From Flammeovirgaceae bacterium 311 (GTDB lineage Bacteria; Bacteroidota; Bacteroidia; Cytophagales; Cyclobacteriaceae): DNA of 64,000 nucleotides. The notes under the pieces are model-generated. The model made no database searches and had not been told where the DNA came from. It was given only the letters and a program-made list of their open reading frames with translations. The stretch's first letter is position 1. Each line of letters begins with the position of its first letter. Location: assembly GCA_000597885.1 (NCBI GenBank), contig CP004371.1:2930501-2994500 (forward strand). Direction: 5' to 3'. Made by a program: the position numbers and the translations under genes. This document shows positions 53,986 to 63,213 of this stretch, piece by piece.

Positions 53986-55851
53986 ATGCAGGAAAAAGGA
54001 ACCATTTCCATCCATACCGAGAACATTTTTCCAATCATAAAAAAGTTCTTGTACTCCGACCACGAGATCTTTTTACGTGAGCTGGTAAGTAACGGCGTAG
54101 ATGCCTGCCAGAAATTACAGAAGCTGTCGCAGCTGGGCGAATACAGCGGTGAAACAGGAGAACTGAAGGTAACGGTAAAGCTGGATAAAGAGGCAAAAAC
54201 CATCACCGTTAGCGACAACGGCATTGGTATGACTGCCGAGGAGATCAAAAAATACATCAACCAGATCGCTTTTAGCGGCGCCACTGAATTTATCGAGAAA
54301 TATAAGGAAGAGGGCGATGCCAAAAACATCATAGGCCGCTTTGGCCTTGGCTTCTACTCCTCCTTTATGGTGGCCGATAAGGTAGATATTATTACCCGCT
54401 CTTATAAAGCCGATGCAGAACCAGCCCGCTGGGAGTGTACCGGTAATACCGAGTTTGAAATAAGCACTGCCGACAAGGCCGAGCGTGGTACAGATGTGGT
54501 GCTGCACATTAACAAAGACAGCGAGGAGTTCCTGGAGTCCTTCCGCCTGCGCGGCATCCTGGAGAAATATGGCAAATTCCTGCCCGTGCCTGTATACTTC
54601 GACAGCGGCGAAAAAGCCGAAGCAGAAAAAGAAGGTGAAGAAGCAGCTCCTAAGGCTGAGCAGATCAACGAAACCAAACCCCTCTGGACCAAGCAGCCCA
54701 GCGAGCTGAAGGACGAGGACTACCAGAACTTCTACAAAGAGCTGTATCCCTTTGCGCCAGACCCGCTCTTCTGGATCCACCTGAACGTAGACTACCCCTT
54801 TAACCTGACCGGTGTTCTGTACTTCCCCAAGCTGAAGAACGAGCTGGAGCTGCAGAAAAACAAAATTCAGCTCTACAGCCGCCAGGTGTTTATTACCGAC
54901 GAGGTAAAAGACGTGGTGCCCGAGTTTCTGCAGCTGCTGCATGGTGTGATCGACTCACCGGATATACCGCTGAACGTAAGCCGCAGCTTTTTGCAGAGCG
55001 ACAGCAACGTTAAGAAAATCAACAGCCACATTACCAAAAAAGTGGCCGACAAGCTGCAGGAACTGTATAAGAAAGACCGCGAAGCCTACGAGAAAAAGTG
55101 GGACGACATCGGCCTGTTCGTGAAGTATGGCATGATTACCGACGATAAGTTCTACGACCGTGCCAAAGACTTTGCCCTGCTCAAAAATACCGAAGGCAAA
55201 TATTTTACCCTGGCAGAATACCCCGAGCATGTAAAGGCCAACCAGGTAGACAAAAGCGAGCAGCAGGTGTGGCTCTACACCACCCACCCCGGCCAGCAGG
55301 ATGCCTATGTGCAGTCGGCCAAACGCCGCAGCTACGATGTGCTGGAGCTGGGCTCTCCGCTCGACAGCCACTTTGTAAACCTGCTGGAGCGCAAGCTGGA
55401 AAAAACCAACCTCAAGCGTGTAGATGCCGATACCATCGATAAGCTGATCGAAAAAGACGAAAAGCTGGAGAGTGTATTGAGCAAAGAGCAGGAAGAAAAG
55501 GTAAAGAACGTTTTTGAAGAAACCGTGGGCGACAAGAGCAAAACCGTGCAGGTTAGCCCTATGGCACCAGACGAGCTCCCGGTAACCCTCACCATGCCCG
55601 AGTTTATGCGCCGCATGAAGGACATGAGCATGATGCAGGGCATGGGCTTTGGCCAGATGCCCGACAGCTACCAGCTAACGGTAAACGCCAACCACCCGCT
55701 CATCAACAAGCTAGCCGGCGAGAGCGATGCCGACAAGCAGAAAGCGCTGGCCCGTCAGGCTTACGACCTGGCCCTCTTGAGCCAGGACATGCTGCAGGGC
55801 GCCGCCCTCACCGACTTCATCCGCCGCAGTACGGAAATGCTGGTGAAGTAA
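53986..55851 (+). CDS. htpG: Molecular chaperone HtpG (Hsp90)
   Basis: 621 residues, the normal length for bacterial Hsp90. The N-terminal ATPase has 'FLRELVSNGVDAC', 'VSDNGIGMTAEEI', 'GRFGLGFYSSFMV' and 'GTDVVLHI', the Bergerat-fold nucleotide site. The middle domain has 'LYSRQVFITDEV' and 'DIPLNVSRSFLQ' with the catalytic Arg, and the C-terminal dimerisation domain ends 'LSQDMLQGAALTDFIRRSTEML'. A short charged insert (~205-225, Glu/Lys/Ala-rich) lies between the first two domains. It folds client proteins under stress. It stands alone, divergent from the hybrid kinase, with a terminator directly after it. Confidence 0.97.
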   Translation: MQEKGTISIHTENIFPIIKKFLYSDHEIFLRELVSNGVDACQKLQKLSQLGEYSGETGELKVTVKLDKEAKTITVSDNGIGMTAEEIKKYINQIAFSGATEFIEKYKEEGDAKNIIGRFGLGFYSSFMVADKVDIITRSYKADAEPARWECTGNTEFEISTADKAERGTDVVLHINKDSEEFLESFRLRGILEKYGKFLPVPVYFDSGEKAEAEKEGEEAAPKAEQINETKPLWTKQPSELKDEDYQNFYKELYPFAPDPLFWIHLNVDYPFNLTGVLYFPKLKNELELQKNKIQLYSRQVFITDEVKDVVPEFLQLLHGVIDSPDIPLNVSRSFLQSDSNVKKINSHITKKVADKLQELYKKDREAYEKKWDDIGLFVKYGMITDDKFYDRAKDFALLKNTEGKYFTLAEYPEHVKANQVDKSEQQVWLYTTHPGQQDAYVQSAKRRSYDVLELGSPLDSHFVNLLERKLEKTNLKRVDADTIDKLIEKDEKLESVLSKEQEEKVKNVFEETVGDKSKTVQVSPMAPDELPVTLTMPEFMRRMKDMSMMQGMGFGQMPDSYQLTVNANHPLINKLAGESDADKQKALARQAYDLALLSQDMLQGAALTDFIRRSTEMLVK

Positions 55852-55870
55852 CTATATTCTGATTGTATTT

Positions 55871-55910
55871 ATAAAAGCGAGGGATAGATTTCTCTCGCTT
55901 TTATTCTTTT
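55871..55910. terminator. Terminator after htpG, overlapping the end of the next gene
   Basis: An 11-bp stem (ATAAAAGCGAG / CTCGCTTTTAT) is followed by TCTTTTTG. It overlaps the last codons of the convergent beta-barrel gene and could serve both directions. Confidence 0.75.
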
Positions 55911-56626
55911 TGGGGCTTCTGTTTTAAATGATAGGTTACACTTAACTGGGATCCCAGACTTGATTTGGGGCTGTATGTTGTATTAGGATTATCTTTGAAG
56001 ATCCTGTCGTTGCGCCAGCGGGTATGTAGTGGCGCAAGAATATGCACGCCTAAGGAGAGCCTAGTTCCAAATTTCCTGTTAATGCCAGCTGAAAAGTTGA
56101 GCATGTTGCCAAAATCTTTGAAGTCCTTATTGACCTGGGTAAGCTTGCCGTAGCCATGATTAGAGCTAGGCGTATATTCCTGCCGAAATGTGTAGAGCCA
56201 GTTATAAGATAAATTACCAGAGAGAAACCAGTTTTTCCCAATAGAATGGTTATAAGTTACCCCCAGGATACCCTGTAAGCTATAATAAGAATAATGATGC
56301 GTATAGAAAATTGGCAATAAGATTGATACATAATCAAATGGCCTAATTATATCAAAACGTTGCTTAAAGTAGCCGCCGCCAATAACGAACTGGAGATGTT
56401 CACTTTTAATAAGGATAGGTGCTTTGAACGAGTAGGTTATGTTAACGCCATGTCCTGCTGCAGTTCCATTAAATTCATTTTGACGATGAACAGCGGTGGG
56501 TGGGCTCCAGTTGTTTGGTACCTGAAAAGTGCTCCAGATGACTGGCGTTGAGATAGAAATATTTTTCTGTCCATAGACAGCACTATAAGAAAGTATTAGC
56601 AGGATGAATGCAAATAAGTATCTCAC
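55901..56626 (-). CDS. Putative outer-membrane beta-barrel protein
   Basis: 241 residues with signal peptide ending 'YSAVYGQ'. The mature part alternates aromatic/glycine strands ('HLQFVIGGGYFKQRF', 'YSLQGILGVTYNHSIG', 'WFLSGNLSYNWLYTF', 'LSLGVHILAPLHTRW'), the pattern of an 8-10-stranded barrel. It ends 'QLSVTYHLKQKPQKE', with a short basic tail after the last strand. No named family is recognised. Confidence 0.6.
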   Translation of the reverse strand: MRYLFAFILLILSYSAVYGQKNISISTPVIWSTFQVPNNWSPPTAVHRQNEFNGTAAGHGVNITYSFKAPILIKSEHLQFVIGGGYFKQRFDIIRPFDYVSILLPIFYTHHYSYYSLQGILGVTYNHSIGKNWFLSGNLSYNWLYTFRQEYTPSSNHGYGKLTQVNKDFKDFGNMLNFSAGINRKFGTRLSLGVHILAPLHTRWRNDRIFKDNPNTTYSPKSSLGSQLSVTYHLKQKPQKE

Positions 56627-57001
56627 GATGGCAACTTTTGATGTATCATATTTTATGGTTTGTATTACCTGCTACGCCCTTCCTGTAAAAGAGTAGCTGC
56701 AGCTTCATACAGAAGTATACAATCATTTTACCATTGCCTGTGAAATAAATTATTGATTCACAAGGTCCATTCTTTCAACAGCCGTAACCTCAAATTTACA
56801 GCCGAAGCTGGTTCTGAATTCAGGTCTGGTTAGCAGTCCACAGCAGCTCTTTTTCGTGCCACTGGTAAAAACTTTATATAACTATCGGCTTGTTTACCCA
56901 ATGGTGTATTATAAAAAAAGCGTATTATAATTGCTACGCCTCACATATCAAAGGTGAAGCTTCAAATCCTATCACTGTAATTAAACTCAAGCTTAGGAAT
57001 G
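56627..57001. other. Intergenic region
   Basis: 375 bases without a gene, between the starts and ends of two leftward genes. It is A/T-rich with no clear hairpin or repeat. It should contain the promoter of the beta-barrel gene at 56626. Confidence 0.45.
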
Positions 57002-57538
57002 TTATCGAGTGATCGGTATTATATAATTTAGTTCAACCCATTCAACAAAATCATAAGCTTCAAACCTTTTTTTCCATTCCTTTTCCTGTCCTTCTGGAAC
57101 TTTGAAGAAAATATTGAACCCTTCTCCTTTTTCTCTTAATTGCAAAATTTGCATAGACTCTAACCAATCAGCTTGATTCTCCTGATTCTTTATGTTAAAA
57201 AGTTTAGGGAATATTGTTATGGCATCTGTTGCATAATGGCGATAGCCTGTCACAGACCAAACTTCATCATTAGTATATGATTTAGCATTCAGATATTCCA
57301 GTACATAATTTAAGCTGTCGGAGGGTAATTCAGATAGGTATACCTCATTGTTCACACGCTCTACTTCTACTTCATCAAATGAATTGATGAAGTCAAAAAC
57401 CTCCCTGGCACTAACAGTACCATCTGTATGAAGGAGTACTTCTCCTGGTACGAAATCATACTCAGGTGTTATCTCTTCATCTTCTTTGCATGAAATAAAC
57501 AACAATAAGATGATTGCTGGTATAAGCAAACTTTTCAT
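57002..57538 (-). CDS. Hypothetical lipoprotein resembling a peptidase propeptide
   Basis: 178 residues with lipobox 'LLLFISC'. After an acidic linker the chain reads 'YDFVPGEVLLHTDGTVSAREVFDFIN' and ends with 'EAYDFVEWVELNYIIP'. These segments resemble the propeptide (inhibitor) domains that precede subtilisin-like proteases ('xxPGEVLVxF ... VEwVEpNyx'). No protease domain follows in the gene. It may be a free-standing intramolecular-chaperone or protease-inhibitor-like lipoprotein, or only share a fold. Function unknown. Confidence 0.55.
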   Translation of the reverse strand: MKSLLIPAIILLLFISCKEDEEITPEYDFVPGEVLLHTDGTVSAREVFDFINSFDEVEVERVNNEVYLSELPSDSLNYVLEYLNAKSYTNDEVWSVTGYRHYATDAITIFPKLFNIKNQENQADWLESMQILQLREKGEGFNIFFKVPEGQEKEWKKRFEAYDFVEWVELNYIIPITR

Positions 57539-57815
57539 GATAGTTAAAATGGATTAGGAGTACCCCTTTCTTTCATGACATTAAATTTAACAGGATGGTT
57601 GGGTAGTGTTTGGATTTTTAGATACCGATAAACACACTGGAAAATACGATACAATGTGCAAAAAATATACCCTCATGGAACAGAAAAGCAGAACTTAGTT
57701 GTTAAGCACCTGAAGCGATACAGGCATCCTATTTATAAATTATATAAAAACCGGTATTTTGCATCTTTGGTACATTGCATACCAAGAGCCATTGCCTTTG
57801 CGTTACCACATTTGT

Positions 57816-58679
57816 ATGAATAGATTTCTAGCATCCGTATGTTCGCTTAGTCTGCTGCTGCTCCTGCAACAGCCGCTGCTGGCCCAGACTGAAGAGGCAC
57901 CTCAACAGGAAGCCACGGCCACTGCCGCTACGGAAGAAAGCTTTACCACCGATAAGCCCCTCACCATCGATTTTGAGGAAGAAAAGGAGGAAGAGGAGGA
58001 AATTCCGGAAAAGAAGCGGAAAAAGAATGTATTCTTCGATCTGAAAACCCGTAAGGGCTTTACCAAAAGCGGCTATGGTACTGCAGAAAAAATCCAGCTG
58101 TTCCACCTGCTGCGCGAATGGCAGGACCCCGACCCTTATGTGCGCGACATCCACTGGTATGAGTACAAAAGCAAAACCGTTAAGGTAGGCGGCACCCCCA
58201 CCCCCGATAAAGGCATGCTGCTGCACGGCCCTTATAAAGTGCTGAAGGATGACCAGGTAGTGGAGGAAGGAATTTTTTACCTGGGAGCCAAGCATGGCCG
58301 CTGGACCACCTACCGCAAAATGTACGATTACTATGTGCTCGATAACAAAGAGAAATACTTTAAAGGCTGGCCAAAAGAATCAGAAGTTGCTTATTACAGC
58401 GATAAAGCCAAAAGCCTGCAGGAGGTTATTCCCGTAGAGTACGGCAAAAAAGAAGGCAACTACTTTTACTTTTTTGAAGACGGTCGCCTGGCAGTGAAGG
58501 GCGAGTACCGCTTTAATGAAAAAGTAGGCCCCTGGACGGAGTATTACCCCGGACCAAAAATGCGCCGCAAGCGGGTGGTACAATACCCTCCTACACCCTG
58601 GGATAAAAACCAGAACCCCTATATCCTGCAGGAGTGGGATAAAGACGGCAAGCTTATTTATGAGGCACGGAAAAAGTAA
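57816..58679 (+). CDS. Secreted MORN-like/YwqK-type repeat protein
   Basis: 287 residues from the ATG at 57816, which opens the signal peptide 'SLLLLLQQPLLAQ'; 19 upstream in-frame residues are not signal-like. A Glu-rich low-complexity linker (~40-65) is followed by several short beta repeats of the MORN/YwqK type: 'LHGPYKVLKDDQVVEEGIFYLGAKHGRWTTY', 'KKEGNYFYFFEDGRLAVKGEYRFNEKVGPWTEYYP' and 'YILQEWDKDGKLIYEA'. Such repeats occur in antitoxin-like and envelope proteins of Bacteroidota; the role is unknown. Confidence 0.65.
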   Translation: MNRFLASVCSLSLLLLLQQPLLAQTEEAPQQEATATAATEESFTTDKPLTIDFEEEKEEEEEIPEKKRKKNVFFDLKTRKGFTKSGYGTAEKIQLFHLLREWQDPDPYVRDIHWYEYKSKTVKVGGTPTPDKGMLLHGPYKVLKDDQVVEEGIFYLGAKHGRWTTYRKMYDYYVLDNKEKYFKGWPKESEVAYYSDKAKSLQEVIPVEYGKKEGNYFYFFEDGRLAVKGEYRFNEKVGPWTEYYPGPKMRRKRVVQYPPTPWDKNQNPYILQEWDKDGKLIYEARKK

Positions 58680-58905
58680 GCCTCCACTTCTTCCACTATC
58701 TCCCCATCAACCCCCGGTACAACCGCCTGATCCGGGCGTAATCCCGATGCAACTATAGCAACAGACTTGAATATTGTCTTTTCTGTCTATATTATGTACA
58801 ATAATCGTTGGATTTAATCCTGATTTACCGAACAAAACAAGCTGTCAAATCCTTAGTTGTTACTGTTACATCCATGCTGGTTAACCAAAAGCGAAAGCAT
58901 CGTTA

Positions 58906-60225
58906 ATGGCTGCAGACCAAATTACGAACAGTATTTATGCGAGCTTTATAAACTCGTCTTCTTTTTACCTGATATGCGTGGATAGTCAGGGGCATTATAC
59001 CTATGTTAACCCCTGTTTTGCAAGGAGATTTTCCTTTATCAACCCCAATTTTGTAGGCTCTCACATGAGTGCATCAGTACATCCCCCCGATCTGGCCAAA
59101 GCCTGGGATGTAGTGGCTGCCTGCATGGCCAGTCCCGGCAAAACCTTTACCCTCCGAATCCGCATGACGGATGGCAAGGGGAGCATGGCCTGGTCGCAAT
59201 GGGAAACCTCTGCCCTGAAAGATCAGGAAGACCGGGTGCAGGGTATTATATGCCTGGGCTATGATATTACAGAAGGCCAGCATGCCCAAAGAGAAGCTTT
59301 GCAGTATGCCATGAAACTGGAAAACATCATTGAAAATATTGCAGATGGCTTTTTGATCATCAACAGAAACTGGGAGTTTGTTAAAGCAAATAAGGTTTTT
59401 GAAGAAATTGTAGGCGTGGAGCGCCAGCAGGTACTGGGTAAATCCTTATGGGATGTTTTTCCCGACAATGGTACTTACCAGTACCCAAAAGCATACCGCA
59501 GGGCTATGCTGGAGCATGCAACCTCATACTTTATTGACTATAATGTAGAAGCCCAGCGCTGGTACGAAGGCACTGCCTACCCCTCTGAAGAAGGGCTAAC
59601 TGTGCTGTTCCGGGATATTACTGAAAAGAAACAGGCAGAAGAAAAGATACGCGAATCCAGAAATAAGCTCTCTGCCATCCTGAACAGCACCTCAGATATT
59701 AATATCCTGGTCGATCCGCAATACAAGATACTCTCGTTCAATAAAACTGCCCTGGAGAGCATGCGGGTACTGTACGATAATAAAAGCATTGAAGTGGGGC
59801 AGAATATACTGGATTATATTTTGCCGGGTACCGTAGAAGATTTTATTAAATATTTTGGGTCTGCATTGAAGGGAGAGCCTGTTGAAGTAAAAATAAAGCT
59901 TTTTTTTAAGCCAGGGCTGGCCTTATGGTTTTTAGTAAAATACTTTCCTGTTTACGATTCAGACAATAATATCATGGGTGTTGCCTTTAGCTCTACTAAC
60001 ATAAACCAGCAGCAGCGGCAGTACGAAAAACTGGAAGAAATTGCCAACCTGTATTCTCATGACATACGACGGCCAGTGGCTACTATTCTGGGCATTACCC
60101 AGCTTATTGAGCAGGAAGACCTGACTTTCGAAAACAAAGAATGGTTTGGCCATCTAAGGAAAACTACCCAGGAGCTGGACCGTGTTATTCATCAGATTGT
60201 AATCAAAACAAGCGAAATTGGTTAA
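58906..60225 (+). CDS. Triple-PAS protein with HisKA-like end and no ATPase domain (copy 1)
   Basis: 439 residues, cytoplasmic. PAS 1 (~10-130: 'YLICVDSQGHYTYVNPCFA') has a PAC-like end 'IICLGYDITEGQHA'. PAS 2 (~140-255: 'IENIADGFLIINRNWEFVKAN') and PAS 3 (~260-370: 'LNSTSDINILVDPQYKILSF') follow. The last ~65 residues look like a HisKA dimerisation helix pair with 'NLYSHDIRRPVATILGITQL', keeping H385 in an H-x-x-R-x-P box. Translation then stops with no HATPase_c domain. It therefore cannot phosphorylate itself in cis. It may dimerise with, or be a substrate of, a complete kinase, or act as a signal-dependent adaptor. A paralogue follows after 250 bases. Confidence 0.8.
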   Translation: MAADQITNSIYASFINSSSFYLICVDSQGHYTYVNPCFARRFSFINPNFVGSHMSASVHPPDLAKAWDVVAACMASPGKTFTLRIRMTDGKGSMAWSQWETSALKDQEDRVQGIICLGYDITEGQHAQREALQYAMKLENIIENIADGFLIINRNWEFVKANKVFEEIVGVERQQVLGKSLWDVFPDNGTYQYPKAYRRAMLEHATSYFIDYNVEAQRWYEGTAYPSEEGLTVLFRDITEKKQAEEKIRESRNKLSAILNSTSDINILVDPQYKILSFNKTALESMRVLYDNKSIEVGQNILDYILPGTVEDFIKYFGSALKGEPVEVKIKLFFKPGLALWFLVKYFPVYDSDNNIMGVAFSSTNINQQQRQYEKLEEIANLYSHDIRRPVATILGITQLIEQEDLTFENKEWFGHLRKTTQELDRVIHQIVIKTSEIG

Positions 60226-60475
60226 ACAGCAATACACGGCCGCTGCTCAACCTGGCAGAAATGATAACCTGGCAGCACCTTACGATAGCCAGCCAGTTCT
60301 CGCCTGGCACCTATCAACCGGTGTCAAAACAATAAAAATCATTAATATATTAAAGATCTGTAAAGGCAAAAGCACCTATGAACAATTCATAAATAGTACC
60401 TTAAGGCACCACCTGGCAGTTCAGCACAAATAATTGTCAGCAAAAAAACAAACATAACAGTACACATACCCATCA
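60226..60475. other. Spacer between the two PAS-protein paralogues
   Basis: 250 bases without a convincing gene; small open frames in other phases are out-of-frame readings of low-complexity sequence. The spacer is long enough for a separate promoter for copy 2. Confidence 0.4.
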
Positions 60476-61792
60476 ATGGCGGACCCTAATTTACCGGCTG
60501 GTTTATATGCACACCTGGAGAGTTCCGACACTTTCTACCTGATAAGGGTTGATATGGAGGGCAGGTATACTTATGTTAATCAGACATTTGCCAGAAAATT
60601 CAGCTTTATTGCGCCAGATCTTGTAGGTCTGCCTTTCGAATCGACCATCTATCCCGATGACCTGGAAACCTGCAGGAATGCCGCCATGATGAGCATTGCC
60701 AACCCGAGTAAGGCCATCCCGGTACAGTTACGCAAGACCGATGGCTACGGAGGCTGGTTTCTGTCTTTTTATGAATTCTCTGCCCTTCTGAATACATCGG
60801 GCGAGGTAGCAGAAATAATGTGCATTGGCTACGATATTACTGAAAGTGAAGCTGCACAGGCCGAACTCAAAAAAAATACCGATAAACTCGATATTGTAAT
60901 TGATAACATCACTGATGGATTTTATATCCTTGACAGGGAGTGGAGATTTATCAAGGCCAATAAGGTCTTTTCTGAAATTGTAGGCTTTCCAACCGAACAG
61001 ATCCTGGGCAGCCTCATCTGGGAGGTGCTGCCCAAAATCAAAGGCGATGAGTTATTCGCCTATTACCAGAAGGCAGTAGAAGAAAATATCACGCTTCGGT
61101 TTGAGGAATACTGGTATAAAACCAACACCTGGTTTGAACGTACCATATACCCCTCCGAAGATGGGCTTTCTGTACTGTTAAAAGACATCACTGAAAGAAA
61201 GCAGGTAGAGGAAAATATACAGGAAGCCAATAACAAGCTAATTGCCATCCTAAATAGCACCTCCGACCTTAACATCCTCATCAGCACCGATTTCAAAGTT
61301 ATATCCTTCAACCGGGTTGCTGCAGAATTTGCCAGTACCTTTTTTAACAGAGAAATTGCCGAGGGAGACTCTTTCTGGCTTTATTCACCTCCTGGTACCG
61401 AAGAGCTTTTCCGCATGCATATTCAGCAGGCTTTATCAGAAGAGGGCTCTGAGCTGATACAAAAGCTTAAGTTCTCCCCGGGTGTTGAGCTATGGTACAG
61501 GCTACGGTTTTTTAAGGTGCACGATGCCGATGAAAACCTTATTGGCATTGCCCTTAATGCAACAAATATTGATAAAGAGCAACAGCAGTACGAAAAGCTG
61601 GAAGAAATTGCCAGCCTTTACGTAAGGGAAGTTCGTAAACCTGTAGCCACCATTATGGGCATTACCCAGCTGATCAGGGAGGATGAGCTTAACCCTGAAA
61701 ACAAGGAATGGCTTGGTTATCTGATTACGACTACCCATGAGCTGAACCGGGTAATCAACAGGATTATGAAAAAAACCAACGAGTTTAGTTAG
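60476..61792 (+). CDS. Triple-PAS protein with HisKA-like end lacking the His (copy 2)
   Basis: 438 residues, collinear with the preceding gene: PAS 1 'YLIRVDMEGRYTYVNQTFA', PAS 2 'IDNITDGFYILDREWRFIKAN', PAS 3 'LNSTSDLNILISTDFKVISF', then the HisKA-like end. Here the box reads 'SLYVREVRKPVATIMGITQL', with R384 in place of the phospho-acceptor His while the surrounding 'R-x-P-V-A-T-I' is kept. No HATPase_c follows. The protein cannot be a kinase in any usual sense; it may dimerise with copy 1 or with full kinases. It is an ancient or fast-diverging tandem duplicate. Confidence 0.8.
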   Translation: MADPNLPAGLYAHLESSDTFYLIRVDMEGRYTYVNQTFARKFSFIAPDLVGLPFESTIYPDDLETCRNAAMMSIANPSKAIPVQLRKTDGYGGWFLSFYEFSALLNTSGEVAEIMCIGYDITESEAAQAELKKNTDKLDIVIDNITDGFYILDREWRFIKANKVFSEIVGFPTEQILGSLIWEVLPKIKGDELFAYYQKAVEENITLRFEEYWYKTNTWFERTIYPSEDGLSVLLKDITERKQVEENIQEANNKLIAILNSTSDLNILISTDFKVISFNRVAAEFASTFFNREIAEGDSFWLYSPPGTEELFRMHIQQALSEEGSELIQKLKFSPGVELWYRLRFFKVHDADENLIGIALNATNIDKEQQQYEKLEEIASLYVREVRKPVATIMGITQLIREDELNPENKEWLGYLITTTHELNRVINRIMKKTNEFS

Positions 61793-61862
61793 CAGTCAGC
61801 CCCTTTTATACGCCTGTATCTTTTCTTTTTATATTTTTAGTGCAGAAACTTTAAGCTCTTCC

Positions 61863-62021
61863 ATGGGACCACACCTGAATGCCATTATCATTTTACTGCT
61901 TGCTGTTTTGCTGCTGATCCTGAACGAAACCGTGCTGCCCGGCCAGATTCCGGCCTGGGTATTTATACTCCTGCTGGTGGTGTGGGTAATCGTACGGTTT
62001 GGCCCGCGCTTCAGGCGATAA
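61863..62021 (+). CDS. 52-residue hydrophobic membrane protein
   Basis: The frame starts ATG GGA CCA and encodes 52 residues with two hydrophobic helices ('NAIIILLLAVLLLILNE' and 'WVFILLLVVWVIVRF') joined by a short polar turn, and a basic end ('GPRFRR'). Codon composition resembles neighbouring genes. It lies 70 bases after the second PAS gene, with a weak hairpin just past the stop. The topology suggests both ends on the cytoplasmic side. Many small proteins of this kind are found in Bacteroidota; no function is known. Confidence 0.6.
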   Translation: MGPHLNAIIILLLAVLLLILNETVLPGQIPAWVFILLLVVWVIVRFGPRFRR

Positions 62022-62022
62022 A

Positions 62023-62052
62023 AAAACCGGCTGCATTTGCACAGGCGGTTTT
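62023..62052. terminator. Weak terminator-like hairpin
   Basis: AAAACCG and CGGTTTT are separated by 16 bases that can pair partly. It lies between the convergent small membrane-protein gene and the T9SS-tagged gene; A and T tracts form the stem base. Confidence 0.45.
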
Positions 62053-62078
62053 CAGGTGTATGAAGAGGTAATAAAATA

Positions 62079-63077
62079 CTATTCAAGCATAATGCGGCGG
62101 CTGTAGGTTTTGCCTTCCTGCTGAATCTGCAGCACCATTGTGCCTTTTATGCCCTGCGGAATCTTAACAGTTCTTTCAATGGTGCTGCCGGCAGCAGGTA
62201 GTTTTTCTTCGTAAACCAGCTTACCACTTAAATCGATGAGCCTAAGCATGGCAGCGCCCCTTTCACTTGTTTTAAAGCTTATCTGTACCTGATCATCTGC
62301 CGGGTTGGGATAAATCCTAAGTTCATCCAGCCAGGCCGGAGCTTCAGCAGGTGCGGCAGGCAGCTCCGGCTCTGCATCAGGTGCTTCGGGAACCTGCTCT
62401 GGCAGAGGAGCCAGCCCGGGTACTTCGGCAGGTACAGGTGGCACGGGCGGAACCGGGGGGACAGGTACTGAATCTGAAAGACTGAAGCATATTACCTGAT
62501 GCCCGCTCCCCAAAGCCAGGCCTCTTGCCTGCAGCATTTTCTGAAGATCTTCGGGCGTTTCCTTCAGGTAAGGCATTTCATCATCAGAAAAAGGCACCCC
62601 CTGAAACCTGAATACCTTCATATCCCGGTGAAGCCGCTCCATATCTGCACTATCCGGCCTCCGGAGCATATCCGGGAAACCACCATCTCTTTCCCGGATG
62701 ATAGAAAAGCTGGTCCTGTCTATCTGGTTTAACAGGCTGCTATCAATGGAAAACCTGAACTGCCTGCCCCTGAGCGAGTCTGCCATCAGCCTTAAGCGGT
62801 CGGCATCTACCATAAAGCGGTCCCTGGCAATTGCATCAGCATACTCCATACCAAAGCTGTCTTCCGGGAACAAAGGCACGTTCAGCGCTTTCAGGCGTTC
62901 ATCGTTATGCATTTCTTCCCGGCTGTCATATTCATAAACAGTCGTTTCACCGTTTTTCTGGTGTATGGTGATCCTGACTTTAGGTTCGGAGGCATTCTCC
63001 TGTTCCTGCGCCTGTACTTGCTGGCTACCCCACCCACATACCAGGCCCAGTATTAAAAATAAGGTTACTTTTTTCAT
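62079..63077 (-). CDS. T9SS-sorted hypothetical protein with Pro-rich linker
   Basis: 332 residues with signal peptide ending 'QQVQAQ'. The N-terminal part (~25-205) has no recognised domain: 'VRITIHQKNGETTVYEYDS', then an Arg/Asp-rich helical region and a segment like a PDZ tail ('EDLQKMLQARGLALG'). A Pro/Val-rich linker follows ('PVPPVPPVPPVPAEVP'). The C-terminus is a T9SS type A sorting domain ('LDELRIYPNPADDQVQISF...GTMVLQIQQEGKTYSRRIML'), so the protein should be exported to the cell surface. It is divergent from a sensor kinase gene and may be part of the same stress or envelope response. Confidence 0.75.
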   Translation of the reverse strand: MKKVTLFLILGLVCGWGSQQVQAQEQENASEPKVRITIHQKNGETTVYEYDSREEMHNDERLKALNVPLFPEDSFGMEYADAIARDRFMVDADRLRLMADSLRGRQFRFSIDSSLLNQIDRTSFSIIRERDGGFPDMLRRPDSADMERLHRDMKVFRFQGVPFSDDEMPYLKETPEDLQKMLQARGLALGSGHQVICFSLSDSVPVPPVPPVPPVPAEVPGLAPLPEQVPEAPDAEPELPAAPAEAPAWLDELRIYPNPADDQVQISFKTSERGAAMLRLIDLSGKLVYEEKLPAAGSTIERTVKIPQGIKGTMVLQIQQEGKTYSRRIMLE

Positions 63078-63213
63078 GGCTAAAAATTATAGATTGTTAC
63101 ATGATCAAAAGTATGGATTAGCCCCTTTCGCAGGTGTTAACGTATTCTTAATTAATGTTAAAGTATGTTAAAAGGGGAATTTTAAGTGCTTTTGAACGTA
63201 TTTTAGTAGAAGC

